A stretch of DNA of 36,444 nt, taken from the NCBI RefSeq assembly GCF_009724245.1, contig NZ_WNNK01000041.1, forward strand, positions 1-36,444, written 5' to 3'. Within the stretch, counting starts at the first letter, position 1. Each line of letters starts with the position of its first letter. Made by a program: the position numbers and the translations under genes. Positions 8,335 through 16,106 of the stretch are shown here, in pieces. The notes beneath the pieces are model-generated. The model made no database searches and was not told the DNA's origin. It saw only the letters and a program-made list of their open reading frames with translations. Source of the stretch: Pseudomonas spelaei (GTDB lineage Bacteria > Pseudomonadota > Gammaproteobacteria > Pseudomonadales > Pseudomonadaceae).

Positions 8335-9921
8335 CTACACCGCAATCGCCCCTGCACGCCCCGGCTCCACCACAAAGGACTTGAGAGTCGAGACACTGGC
8401 ATTCGGATCCCGAGGATCGGAAATCGCCCGGAAGTTCGTCAGCATCTTCTGCTCTTCCAGCTCCACCGACACATACCCCCGCTGCCGGCTGTCGAAAAAA
8501 CGCACATGGGGATTGAGGGGCAGGATCGAGTTGAAGACATCGAACGGCGGGCCGTCGGACGTGACTGACGTACCGACGAACTCGGTGGCGACGATCCGCG
8601 AGTCTGGGTCGTCGGCGTCGGCGTGCAGGTCCGTGGCCCAGAACGAGTGAATATCCCCGCCCCAGAACACCGGGTTACGGGCGCGCCTGCGCTCGATGGA
8701 CGCCAGCACGCGTTCGCGGGTCGCCCTATAGCCGTCCCAACCGTCGGTCCAGTGGCCCAATGCCTGGCTCGCCGGATCACGCTGGATCAGCGGCGCCACC
8801 AGCAGGTCCTGGGCGATCACATTCCATTGCGCGCGGGATTCGGCAAAGCCTTGGTCCAGCCAGGCTTCCTGCTTCCAACCGAGCATGGTGCGCTCAGGAT
8901 TGCTCAGGTCTGCGCAGCTATCGGCGGCGATATGCCCTTTGCGGCTGCCATTGGCCGCAATACACGGCTGTTCGGAACGGTACTGGCGACCGTCCAGCAC
9001 ATGGAAACGAGCCAGTCGGCCGTAGTCCAGGTTCCGGTAAATGCGCATATCCGGCCCGCGTGGCAGGCTGGTGGCGCGTAACGGCATGTGTTCGTAGAAG
9101 GCCTGATAAGCGGCCGCTCGGCGCTTGAGAAAACTCTGCGCCGTAACGTTCGCGTCCTGAGACCATTGATTGGCGTAGTCATTTTGCACTTCGTGATCGT
9201 CCCAGGTGGCCACGCTGGGCGCCGCAGCATGGAGCGCCTGCAAGTCGGGGTCAGACTTGTACAGGGCGTAACGATTGCGATAGCCGGCCAAGTCTTCGGC
9301 ATCGCCACTGCCATGAGGACGAATGATTTTGCTGGAGCCTGTGGGATAGGAATAGTCGTAGATGTAATCACCGAGGAAAAACACCAAGTCAGGTTGTTCA
9401 GCAGCCAGATGACGATAGGCACTGAAATAACCTCGCTCCCAGTGAGAGCAGGACACGAAGCCCAACCGCGCCGACGCCATCGCATGCAGGGGCGGTGCCG
9501 TGCGCGACAGGCCCGTCGGGCTCTGTGCCCCGAGACTTTCAAACTGATACCAATAAGGCCGGCCTGGCTCCAATCCCGCGACCTCGACATGCACGGAATG
9601 AGCGAAGCGTTCAGAGGCCATGACTTCGCCCTGCTTCACAATCCGTGTCATCGCCGCATCACTGGCCACTCGCCAGCGCACCGGCACCGCACGGCTCAAC
9701 CCGCCGCGGCCATCGGCGGCGTTGAACAGCGGCGCCAAGCGGGTCCAGATGACAAAGCCATCCGGCAACGGATCCCCCGAGGCCACACCCAAGGTGAACG
9801 GGTAGTCGATGCCGGCACTGCGAGCAAAAGGGCTGAGAATCGAAAAAACCGTCGCCACCGCCAGGCCCGACAGTACTCGGCGGCGATCCAGATCTACCGA
9901 CTTACGAGTGTCGTCACTCAT
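8335..9921 (-). CDS. phoD: Alkaline phosphatase D (PhoD family), Tat-exported
   Basis: This 528-residue metallophosphatase of the PhoD family should be a phosphomonoesterase/phosphodiesterase that frees phosphate from organic esters in the periplasm or outside. The N-terminus has a twin-arginine signal (DRRRVLSGL at about 12-20, hydrophobic stretch, then FARSAG). After the N-terminal Fn3-like domain (GVASGDP onwards), the metal-binding core shows SCSHWERGYF, FFLGDYIYDY, TWDDHEVQNDY and FWGGDIHSFWATDL. I chose the ATG at 9921 because it overlaps the stop of the preceding acetyltransferase gene as ATGA; an in-frame start 5 codons upstream would lie inside that gene. No clear Pho box was found upstream of the pair. 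Family assignment is firm. Confidence 0.93.
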   Translation of the reverse strand: MSDDTRKSVDLDRRRVLSGLAVATVFSILSPFARSAGIDYPFTLGVASGDPLPDGFVIWTRLAPLFNAADGRGGLSRAVPVRWRVASDAAMTRIVKQGEVMASERFAHSVHVEVAGLEPGRPYWYQFESLGAQSPTGLSRTAPPLHAMASARLGFVSCSHWERGYFSAYRHLAAEQPDLVFFLGDYIYDYSYPTGSSKIIRPHGSGDAEDLAGYRNRYALYKSDPDLQALHAAAPSVATWDDHEVQNDYANQWSQDANVTAQSFLKRRAAAYQAFYEHMPLRATSLPRGPDMRIYRNLDYGRLARFHVLDGRQYRSEQPCIAANGSRKGHIAADSCADLSNPERTMLGWKQEAWLDQGFAESRAQWNVIAQDLLVAPLIQRDPASQALGHWTDGWDGYRATRERVLASIERRRARNPVFWGGDIHSFWATDLHADADDPDSRIVATEFVGTSVTSDGPPFDVFNSILPLNPHVRFFDSRQRGYVSVELEEQKMLTNFRAISDPRDPNASVSTLKSFVVEPGRAGAIAV

Positions 9922-10472
9922 GACGCAGGCTGCCAATCGACCCGCAACAGCCCGTACAGCAACATATCCTCATGCACCCCGTTCTTGAAGAATGCACCTT
10001 TCATGCGCCCTTCGTACTGCAGGCCAATCTTCTCCATCACCCGGGCCGAGCCTTGGTTACGGGCAAAGCACTGGCTGCCGACACGGTGCAGCGCCAGCTC
10101 GGTAAAGCCGAATGCCATGATCGCGGCTGCCGCCTCGGTGGTGTAGCCCAGGTTGCGCCGGTGCGCTGCCACCCAATATCCCAAATGACCACTTCGATGC
10201 GCCGCCGACAACCTGAGGCTGATCACGCCGATCAACTCGTCGGTCTCCCGCAGATGAATGCCCAACCCCAGGGAATGCCCGGAGCGGAAATTCTCCGGTT
10301 GAGCGTCAATAAAGGAGTGCGCCGTATCCAGCGTGTAAGGCGACGGGATAGCGGCAGTGTTGTCGGCAATCTCAGGCCCGTTGGCCAGCTCGGAAAGTGT
10401 CTCGGCCTGATGTTTTTGCAGTGGTTTCAACACCAGTCGCGGTGTGAATAGATGAGGGAGTGCTGCGCTCAT
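9918..10472 (-). CDS. GNAT acetyltransferase, RimJ/RimL-like
   Basis: This 184-residue GNAT-fold N-acetyltransferase of the RimJ/RimL group uses acetyl-CoA to acetylate an N-terminal or small-molecule amine. Features are the TPRLVLKPL N-terminal strand, the LGIHLRETDELIGVISL beta hairpin, GHLGYWVAAHRRNLGYTTEAAAA (acetyl-CoA binding region, R/QxxGxG/A-like) and the conserved end VGSQCFARNQGSARVMEKIGLQYEG. I start it at the ATG at 10472; the reading frame stays open to a TTG at 10502 but that adds ten unconserved-looking residues. It overlaps the phoD start by 4 nt, so both are translated from one message. Its target is unknown. Confidence 0.88.
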   Translation of the reverse strand: MSAALPHLFTPRLVLKPLQKHQAETLSELANGPEIADNTAAIPSPYTLDTAHSFIDAQPENFRSGHSLGLGIHLRETDELIGVISLRLSAAHRSGHLGYWVAAHRRNLGYTTEAAAAIMAFGFTELALHRVGSQCFARNQGSARVMEKIGLQYEGRMKGAFFKNGVHEDMLLYGLLRVDWQPAS

Positions 10473-10661
10473 GTCGAGTGGCTCGCCGGGTAAATTTTCC
10501 AAGAATGTACCTGCTTCGTGTCAGTTTCATTACCTCACAAAACTGACTGCACGGTCTTCTGCAAGACACGTCCTAGACACTTAAAAGCTTAAATTAAAGT
10601 TAACCATTCGGTCATTTTTGGTTGCTAACGTTTCGCCCCTAATCAACGACGGGATAACGGA

Positions 10662-11069
10662 ATGAGAACCTGGGACGAACCCAAAAAACGCAAGGCGCAC
10701 ATCGAGCTGATCCCGATGATCGACGTGATGATGTTTCTGTTGGTGTTTTTCGTACTCGTGAGCCTGAACGTGATTCCGGCACTGGGCATGAAGACCCAAC
10801 TGCCCAGCGCCAGCAGTTCGCAACAGCTCAAACCGCAGAACAAATTCATCCTCACCCTGGGCCTGGGAGGCCAACTGCAACTGGATGGCAAGGACCTGAC
10901 CGTCGAGGCTCTGGTGCCCGTGCTCAAGGCTGCCGAAAAGCCTGACAGCAAGTCGACGATCATCGTCAACAGCGATAAGGGTGTGGAAGTGTCCCGACTG
11001 GTAGAGGTCATGGACACCTTGCGTCTGGGCGGCTTTACCTCCATCTCCATCGCCACACGTAAGTCCTGA
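10662..11069 (+). CDS. exbD: Biopolymer transport protein ExbD/TolR family
   Basis: This 135-residue protein is the ExbD-type stator partner that, with the ExbB-like protein, converts proton motive force into TonB movement. A short cytoplasmic N-terminus is followed by one membrane helix (about 14-38) carrying the essential aspartate in LIPMIDVMMFLLVFF (Asp21). The remainder is a periplasmic ExbD/TolR domain ending in VEVMDTLRLGGFTSISIATR. It is the first gene of exbD-tonB-exbB and its stop lies 2 nt before the tonB start. The 190 bp upstream are AT-rich for this window but contain no recognisable Fur box, so iron regulation is not supported. Confidence 0.9.
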   Translation: MRTWDEPKKRKAHIELIPMIDVMMFLLVFFVLVSLNVIPALGMKTQLPSASSSQQLKPQNKFILTLGLGGQLQLDGKDLTVEALVPVLKAAEKPDSKSTIIVNSDKGVEVSRLVEVMDTLRLGGFTSISIATRKS

Positions 11070-11071
11070 TC

Positions 11072-11800
11072 ATGTATGTCCTGTTTCGTGCGCGTCAGCT
11101 GCTGGGCAGTGTCCCGGCCCTGATCGCCCTGGTGCTGATTGCACTGGGTATCCAGTCCCAAACCCTGAAAGTGCAGCCGGTGTATGACGAGTCGTCGGTT
11201 GAAATTGCCTTGGTCGAACCCGAGCCGGAAGTGGTCCCCGAGCCCGTGGTGGAGCAAGAGCCGCCGCCACCGATGATCGAGGATGAAGAAGCCGAGCCGG
11301 CCCCTCCTCCGCCACCGCCAAAACCGTTGCCAAAACCTGAACCCAAGCCCAAACCAGTGCCCAAGCCTGTGGCCGTGGTCGCCAAGCCAACGCCGACGCC
11401 GACGCCAGCACCGGTCGCCGCCAAGCCCGTGCAGGCCGCTGCTGCCCCGACGCCAACGCCGCCCGCCCCACCAGCGCCACCGAAAGTTGACGGCCAAGCC
11501 CTGGAAGGCGGCTACCTCAAAGGCTTGCGCAACGAGCTGGACACCTACAAGCAGTACCCCACCGGACGCCAGGCTTCCCTCGAACGCCCCAAAGGCGAGG
11601 TGGTGGTCTGGTTGATGGTGGATCGCCAAGGCCGCGTCCTCGACTCCGGGATCCAGACCCAGGCGTCGAGCATGCTGCTTAATCGGGCCGCCACCAACAG
11701 CCTGCGCCGTATCAGGCAGGTCAAGCCGTTCCCCGAGCAAGCCTTCGGTGGACGCAATGAACAACGCTTCACCGCCACCTTCAACTACAGCGTGCAGTAA
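11072..11800 (+). CDS. tonB: TonB-type energy transducer
   Basis: This 242-residue protein links the inner-membrane ExbB/ExbD motor to outer-membrane TonB-dependent receptors. One N-terminal membrane helix (about 12-30) is followed by a long Pro/Glu/Lys spacer (about 47-140, with PEPEVVPEP, PPPPPPKPLPKPEPKPKP and TPTPTPAP blocks) and a C-terminal TonB domain (about 150-242) containing YKQYPTGRQ, GEVVVWLMVDRQGRVLDSG and the terminal FTATFNYSVQ. The membrane helix lacks the SxxxH pattern of classical TonB: Ser14 is present, but there is no histidine in the helix. It sits between exbD and exbB. No TonB-dependent receptor is nearby, so the receptor it serves is unknown. Confidence 0.9.
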   Translation: MYVLFRARQLLGSVPALIALVLIALGIQSQTLKVQPVYDESSVEIALVEPEPEVVPEPVVEQEPPPPMIEDEEAEPAPPPPPPKPLPKPEPKPKPVPKPVAVVAKPTPTPTPAPVAAKPVQAAAAPTPTPPAPPAPPKVDGQALEGGYLKGLRNELDTYKQYPTGRQASLERPKGEVVVWLMVDRQGRVLDSGIQTQASSMLLNRAATNSLRRIRQVKPFPEQAFGGRNEQRFTATFNYSVQ

Positions 11801-11877
11801 GCATCGTCAGCCTGGAGCGGACCGTAACGGTTTCCCTGAAAGCGAATTTCTGATCTTCACCCAAGAGGTAAACAATC

Positions 11878-12525
11878 ATGGACATGAACCTGCTTCACGA
11901 CATCACCTTCTATGTGATGTATGCCGCAATGGCCATCGCGATCTTCATTGCCATCGAACGCGGCATCTACTTCGCCTATGTACGGCGCCAGGCACGATCG
12001 TTGATGGACGCCCTGGGCGCCGCCGTACACAGCGAGCGCGACCTGCCGCAAAGCGCAACCCGCCGCGACAGCCTGCCCTTGAGCATGGTGCTACCGGTGC
12101 TGGCGCAAAAGGCGTCCCATGGTTCACGCAAGGACCTGGATGACGTGATCGAAACCCAGTACCTGTCGACCCGCGCACCGTTGGCCCGCAGCCTGTGGAT
12201 CATTGAAACCATCACCACCGCCGCACCGCTTCTGGGCTTGCTGGGGACCATCCTGGGGATCATCGATACCTTCAAGGCCCTGGCCAGCGCCGGCGTGTCC
12301 GACCCGGGCCAGATTTCCGGTGGTATCGGTACGGCGCTATTCGCCACCGGGCTGGGTATCGCCATTGCCCTGTTCTGCGTGGTGTTTCACAACTTTTTCC
12401 AGGACAGCCTGGAGCGCATCAACGATCAACTGAAGATGCTGCTGATTCGCGCCGCCACCGGTGCCCGCGTGCAAGGTGAAGTGCCGCACCTGGTGCCCAG
12501 CCCGATGCACAGCCGCACCGCCTAA
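11878..12525 (+). CDS. exbB: ExbB/TolQ/MotA-family proton channel protein
   Basis: This 215-residue protein is the ExbB-type channel subunit. It has a first membrane helix at about 11-30 (YVMYAAMAIAIFIAIERG), a cytoplasmic stretch, and the paired C-terminal helices TAAPLLGLLGTILGIIDTF and GIGTALFATGLGIAIALFCVVF that define the MotA/TolQ/ExbB domain. An AAGAGGT Shine-Dalgarno sequence lies about 9 nt before the ATG at 11878. It lies 77 bp behind tonB and is the last gene of the operon, followed by a strong terminator. The order exbD-tonB-exbB is the reverse of the usual exbB-exbD-tonB. Confidence 0.92.
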   Translation: MDMNLLHDITFYVMYAAMAIAIFIAIERGIYFAYVRRQARSLMDALGAAVHSERDLPQSATRRDSLPLSMVLPVLAQKASHGSRKDLDDVIETQYLSTRAPLARSLWIIETITTAAPLLGLLGTILGIIDTFKALASAGVSDPGQISGGIGTALFATGLGIAIALFCVVFHNFFQDSLERINDQLKMLLIRAATGARVQGEVPHLVPSPMHSRTA

Positions 12526-12533
12526 CCCCAGGG

Positions 12534-12563
12534 CGGGCGCAGGGTGCGCCCGTCTTTCTTTTA
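12534..12563 (+). terminator. Rho-independent terminator after exbB
   Basis: A perfect 8-bp stem CGGGCGCA / TGCGCCCG with a GGG loop is followed by TCTTTCTTTT. It lies 8 bp behind the exbB stop and immediately before the phospholipase D-like gene, so that gene probably has its own promoter or depends on read-through. Confidence 0.85.
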
Positions 12564-12575
12564 TATGAGACGTTT

Positions 12576-13814
12576 ATGTCCGTATGCATGAAGTTCCCAC
12601 GGGCGCTGCTCGGCGTTCGTATCGCTGGCCTGGCTGGCTTGCTTATCAGTCCGCTGGTTCAGGCGGACTTTTCCATTCCAGGGTTTGAATTGGTACACAC
12701 CGTGCCGGTGGCGACCACGCTGGGGACGGCGGACTTGCGTCAACCGGGGCCCGTGTGGATCGAGCTGTTCGATGGGGCGAAAAGCCAGATCGATATCGGC
12801 CAGTTTTACGCGGCGGATCATCCGGGCTCGGTGATGGACACGGTGATTGAACACCTTGAGGCCGCCGGCAAACGTGGGGTGAAAATTCGCTTCCTGCTGG
12901 AAGAAAAGGGCCTGAAGCTGTCGGATCCCGCCACCCTCGAACGGCTGAAGGCCATTCCCAACCTGACCTTCCGGGTACTGCCCTACGCACAAGTGAGCGG
13001 TGGGATTATCCATGCCAAATACATGCTGGTAGATGGCAAGCAGGCGTTTATCGGCAGCCAGAATTTCGACTGGCGCTCGCTTGAACACATCCACGAAACC
13101 GGGCTGCGCATCAGCGATAAAACCGTGGTTGCCCAGGTGCAAGCGATCTTTGAACAGGATTGGCAGGCTCAGGCAGCGTTGGCGGAAAACAAGCCCGTGC
13201 CCCCGCCTGCCGCTGGCCAGGAACCCGCGCGCACCGGCAACTATCTGGTTGCCAGCCCACAACGCTATAACCCGCCCGGCGTAGGCGACTCGCAACAGGA
13301 ATTGCCGCGCCTGCTCGCCGAAGCGAAGAAAGAAGTACGGGTGCAGTTGCTGGACTATGCGCCGCTGTCCTACGGACCTGATAGAACCCGGCCGTATTAC
13401 GCGGTGATCGACAATGCCGTGCGAGCCGCGGCGGCGCGAGGGGTTTTGGTCAAGTTGATGGTGTCTAACTGGAACACTGACAAGCTGGAATTGCCCTACC
13501 TGAAAAGCCTGGCGGTACTGCCCAATGTCCAGGTCAAGATCGTCACCCTGCCTCAGGCGCCCGAGGGGTTTATCCCCTACGCCCGAGTGATCCACAGCAA
13601 AACCATGGAAATTGATGGGCAGGTGGCCTGGGTGGGTACCAGCAACTGGCTCGGCGGCTACCTGGATAATTCGCGCAATCTGGAAGTGGTGATGCGCGAC
13701 GCTGCGATGGCCAAGCGTATTGGTGAGCTGCATGAGCAACTGTGGGATGGTCCCTATGCGAAACCGCTGGAGGTCATGGGTGAATACCCCGACCCACATC
13801 CCGGGCAACGTTGA
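12576..13814 (+). CDS. Exported phospholipase D-like protein with two HKD motifs
   Basis: This 412-residue protein belongs to the phospholipase D/nuclease superfamily. A signal peptide (positively charged start, hydrophobic 11-27, cleavage near VQA-DF at 30/31) predicts a periplasmic or secreted location. Two complete HxKxxxxD motifs are present: HAKYMLVDG (His146, Lys148, Asp153, followed by GSQNFDW) and HSKTMEIDG (His340, Lys342, Asp347, followed by GTSNWLGG). The two halves fold on one another to make one active site with a phosphohistidine intermediate. Substrate may be phospholipid, another phosphodiester or nucleic acid; the sequence does not decide. The start has only a weak Shine-Dalgarno sequence (GAGACG); a second ATG four codons later is possible. 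Confidence 0.88.
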   Translation: MSVCMKFPRALLGVRIAGLAGLLISPLVQADFSIPGFELVHTVPVATTLGTADLRQPGPVWIELFDGAKSQIDIGQFYAADHPGSVMDTVIEHLEAAGKRGVKIRFLLEEKGLKLSDPATLERLKAIPNLTFRVLPYAQVSGGIIHAKYMLVDGKQAFIGSQNFDWRSLEHIHETGLRISDKTVVAQVQAIFEQDWQAQAALAENKPVPPPAAGQEPARTGNYLVASPQRYNPPGVGDSQQELPRLLAEAKKEVRVQLLDYAPLSYGPDRTRPYYAVIDNAVRAAAARGVLVKLMVSNWNTDKLELPYLKSLAVLPNVQVKIVTLPQAPEGFIPYARVIHSKTMEIDGQVAWVGTSNWLGGYLDNSRNLEVVMRDAAMAKRIGELHEQLWDGPYAKPLEVMGEYPDPHPGQR

Positions 13815-13916
13815 ACACGTGTAGGAACCCTATCTACCTAGCTGTTCGGCCAGTTGTAATCGAATAGAGGCTTCTCAACTATTGGAGAACAATCAACCTG
13901 ACAGCAGGGCGGTCCC

Positions 13917-16106
13917 ATGTCGTTAATCAGTCACGTCGAACAACTCTGTGCACGTTTGGCGCCTGCTGGATGGCGAGATCTGTTGTTGCAGCACGGGCTG
14001 GACATCTCGGCCGCCAACTTGCGACAAGAGCTGTCAAAAACCCTTCAGGTAGATCGAACATTAAAGGGTTTTGAGGACTTTTCCCCTCATGGGGTCCGCG
14101 GGATTGAACCCGCAAGCCCTGCCGATAGCCTGCTATTTCATGCAATCGCTTCGCCCAACGTCCTCACAGGGTTAAATGCTCGTACGTTGTCGGCGTTTGC
14201 CACATCGGCAGAAATCGAACAGTTACTCAATTATGTCTACGGCGTCGAGCCTCCCAGCCTGGAAAGCCTGAGGCAACAATCCGATGGCGCTGCACTGGCC
14301 ATTGTGGTGTTCGCCTATGAGTACCGCCCCGGCCCCGAAACTGTCCATAAACACCAGGCAGACATGTGTTTTTCCCGCACGGGGGTTGCACGAGTCGGCA
14401 CGGCTTCTGCGTTGTATAACGCTCAGCACCGAGGCTTTCTACCTTTTGTAGATAACCGCCCGGATCGCATGAGGGTCATTCCGGCCCGCTATGGTGCTTA
14501 TGTTGCCATGCAGCGAAAAGGTGACCCGTCGAAATTCGGACCGATGAGTTTTCAGCCGGCAATCGATTCGGATCTCGAGTTCTGGGTGCCCCTGCACAAA
14601 CTGTTCGACGGCGACGAGTGCCTGACGGGGTTGAATCTGAAGGTGCGGCTGGATAACCACCAGATCAATGAAAAAATCCGGCAGATCCATATGAGGTTTC
14701 GTAACACGGGCTGGCAGGAGCCTGACATCTTGAATCCCCCTTTCGTCATTACCGAAGGGCTTTGTCATTGGGGAAGCACCGATGAATTCGGTCCAGGCTT
14801 ATTGATCCCCGATGACAAGGAAAAACTTGTCGAACTGGCGTTCTATCAAGGGCGCCCCCTGTCCTTCATGATGCCTGCGGGTACGGGAGGTCTGGTACAT
14901 GGACGCCATCGGGTTCGCGACGACGGCTCGATCGAAGACCTCAATGAGGTGGAGGGCGTCGACAGCATCGTCAAAGCGGGAGGTTATCGTACCCTGCACT
15001 ATCAAGACGCAATGGCTGATGGCTGGGTACGTGCCCACTGTCCGGAACTGGAGCAGGAACTGGATAGCATCGCCGCCTATTCCATTATTGGTGCACCCGA
15101 CTTTTTCCCCCTGTGCGGGCAACGTGAACTCAAGGAGTGGTCCAGTGACTCCGACATATTTCCCTGCCCGACACCTCCCTGCCCACAAGTCTGGCATGCC
15201 GGGATCAACCCGCTTTCGGATGTCCGGTTCTTCATTAACCAATCCCTTGTCGGTGACTTTTTCTCACCCGATGACCGCAGTGTCACCGCCATCATCTCCC
15301 ACCCCATGGCCATCACGGGACCGCAACCTGCCCCATCGATGGCGCTTGCTCAACGTCAATCCTGGTTACCGGACTTTGCCAGCGGAGTGTTCGGGCCCGG
15401 CTGGGAAGTGGGTCGAGGCCTGATCGATGCACCCTTTGCCAATGTGCTTTGTGGCTATCAGTTGGCCAGCCCCTTCACCGAAGATGCTCGGATTTGTGCA
15501 GCGCTGGGCTCTTACTGGCCAGGGGTGGCGCCCGACTCGACCCGTACTTTCGAGCCGAGGGGGCTGGCCGCAACCATCATTCCTCTGACCGATACCGAGA
15601 TCGGTTTACGGGGCAGCCCGGCCTGGGATGGCGGGTCGGGGCCGGTGCTGATCGAGGTTGAGGGGCGCCCAATCGTCCAATACCACGCCTATGAATACAG
15701 CGACTACACGCGAGCCGCATTGGCCGGCCAGCTATCGCTGTGCCAGACCGGCCACACCAGCACTGAGCAATACCATCAACGGGTGCTGGGGATGCATCGC
15801 GCTTACCAGGCCGTCGGCGCCGGAGCAGACAAGGAACTCCAAAAGAGCTGGCCCTTGCTGTCCTTCTCACGGGTGCAGTTGCCTGATGAGGCTCTCGAGG
15901 CCGCCCAAAAGGAGGCCGGGTATTGGCTGGGAAGCCAGGTACAGCATTACAACCTGTACAAAAGAGGCACGATCACTACACCTGCCACGAACTTCAAACT
16001 TCGCCATGTGGAAATAGAACAGCAGGTCCAACTTTACATTGATCAAGATGCCATCTTGATCAGCCGAGATGGCAGTCCCTGGCAACATCTGCATGAGTCA
16101 CTTTGA
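13917..16106 (+). CDS. Uncharacterised 729-aa protein paired with a flavoprotein; possibly a remote LodA-like quinoprotein
   Basis: I do not recognise this family with certainty. It is soluble, without signal peptide or membrane segments. Residues 1-150 are mainly helical (GWRDLLLQHGLDIS, ADSLLFHAIASPNVLTGL); later parts look beta-rich. Two short stretches recall LodA-type cysteine-tryptophylquinone oxidases: RTGVARVGTAS (155-164), compared with the IGVARVGNS-like LodA N-terminus, and ICAALGSYWPGVAPD (526-540), compared with the C-x-GG-x-FFPGI region that holds the crosslinked cysteine; Trp534 and Trp570 would be candidate partners. LodA is also about 726 residues long. A CPTPPC pair is at 417-422. 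The following flavoprotein gene overlaps it by 14 nt, as expected of a lodA-lodB-type pair. Codon use looks less GC-biased than its neighbours. That it is a gene is near certain; the function is inference. Confidence 0.6.
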   Translation: MSLISHVEQLCARLAPAGWRDLLLQHGLDISAANLRQELSKTLQVDRTLKGFEDFSPHGVRGIEPASPADSLLFHAIASPNVLTGLNARTLSAFATSAEIEQLLNYVYGVEPPSLESLRQQSDGAALAIVVFAYEYRPGPETVHKHQADMCFSRTGVARVGTASALYNAQHRGFLPFVDNRPDRMRVIPARYGAYVAMQRKGDPSKFGPMSFQPAIDSDLEFWVPLHKLFDGDECLTGLNLKVRLDNHQINEKIRQIHMRFRNTGWQEPDILNPPFVITEGLCHWGSTDEFGPGLLIPDDKEKLVELAFYQGRPLSFMMPAGTGGLVHGRHRVRDDGSIEDLNEVEGVDSIVKAGGYRTLHYQDAMADGWVRAHCPELEQELDSIAAYSIIGAPDFFPLCGQRELKEWSSDSDIFPCPTPPCPQVWHAGINPLSDVRFFINQSLVGDFFSPDDRSVTAIISHPMAITGPQPAPSMALAQRQSWLPDFASGVFGPGWEVGRGLIDAPFANVLCGYQLASPFTEDARICAALGSYWPGVAPDSTRTFEPRGLAATIIPLTDTEIGLRGSPAWDGGSGPVLIEVEGRPIVQYHAYEYSDYTRAALAGQLSLCQTGHTSTEQYHQRVLGMHRAYQAVGAGADKELQKSWPLLSFSRVQLPDEALEAAQKEAGYWLGSQVQHYNLYKRGTITTPATNFKLRHVEIEQQVQLYIDQDAILISRDGSPWQHLHESL

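Noticed and set aside
9088..10146. 352-aa plus-strand frame across phoD and the acetyltransferase gene
   Set aside because: Crosses two clear genes on the opposite strand and has no plausible family.
10503..10661. Possible Fur box upstream of exbD or Pho box upstream of the GNAT-phoD pair
   Set aside because: The region has AT-rich palindromic bits (TTAAAAGCTTAA) but nothing close to the 19-bp Fur consensus or CTGTCAT repeats.
10643..11764. 373-aa minus-strand frame across exbD and tonB
   Set aside because: Its Gly/Arg/Trp runs are the reverse of the TonB proline-rich spacer.
12561..13808. 415-aa open frame antisense to the phospholipase D-like gene
   Set aside because: The sense strand carries a signal peptide and two HKD motifs; the antisense frame carries nothing recognisable.
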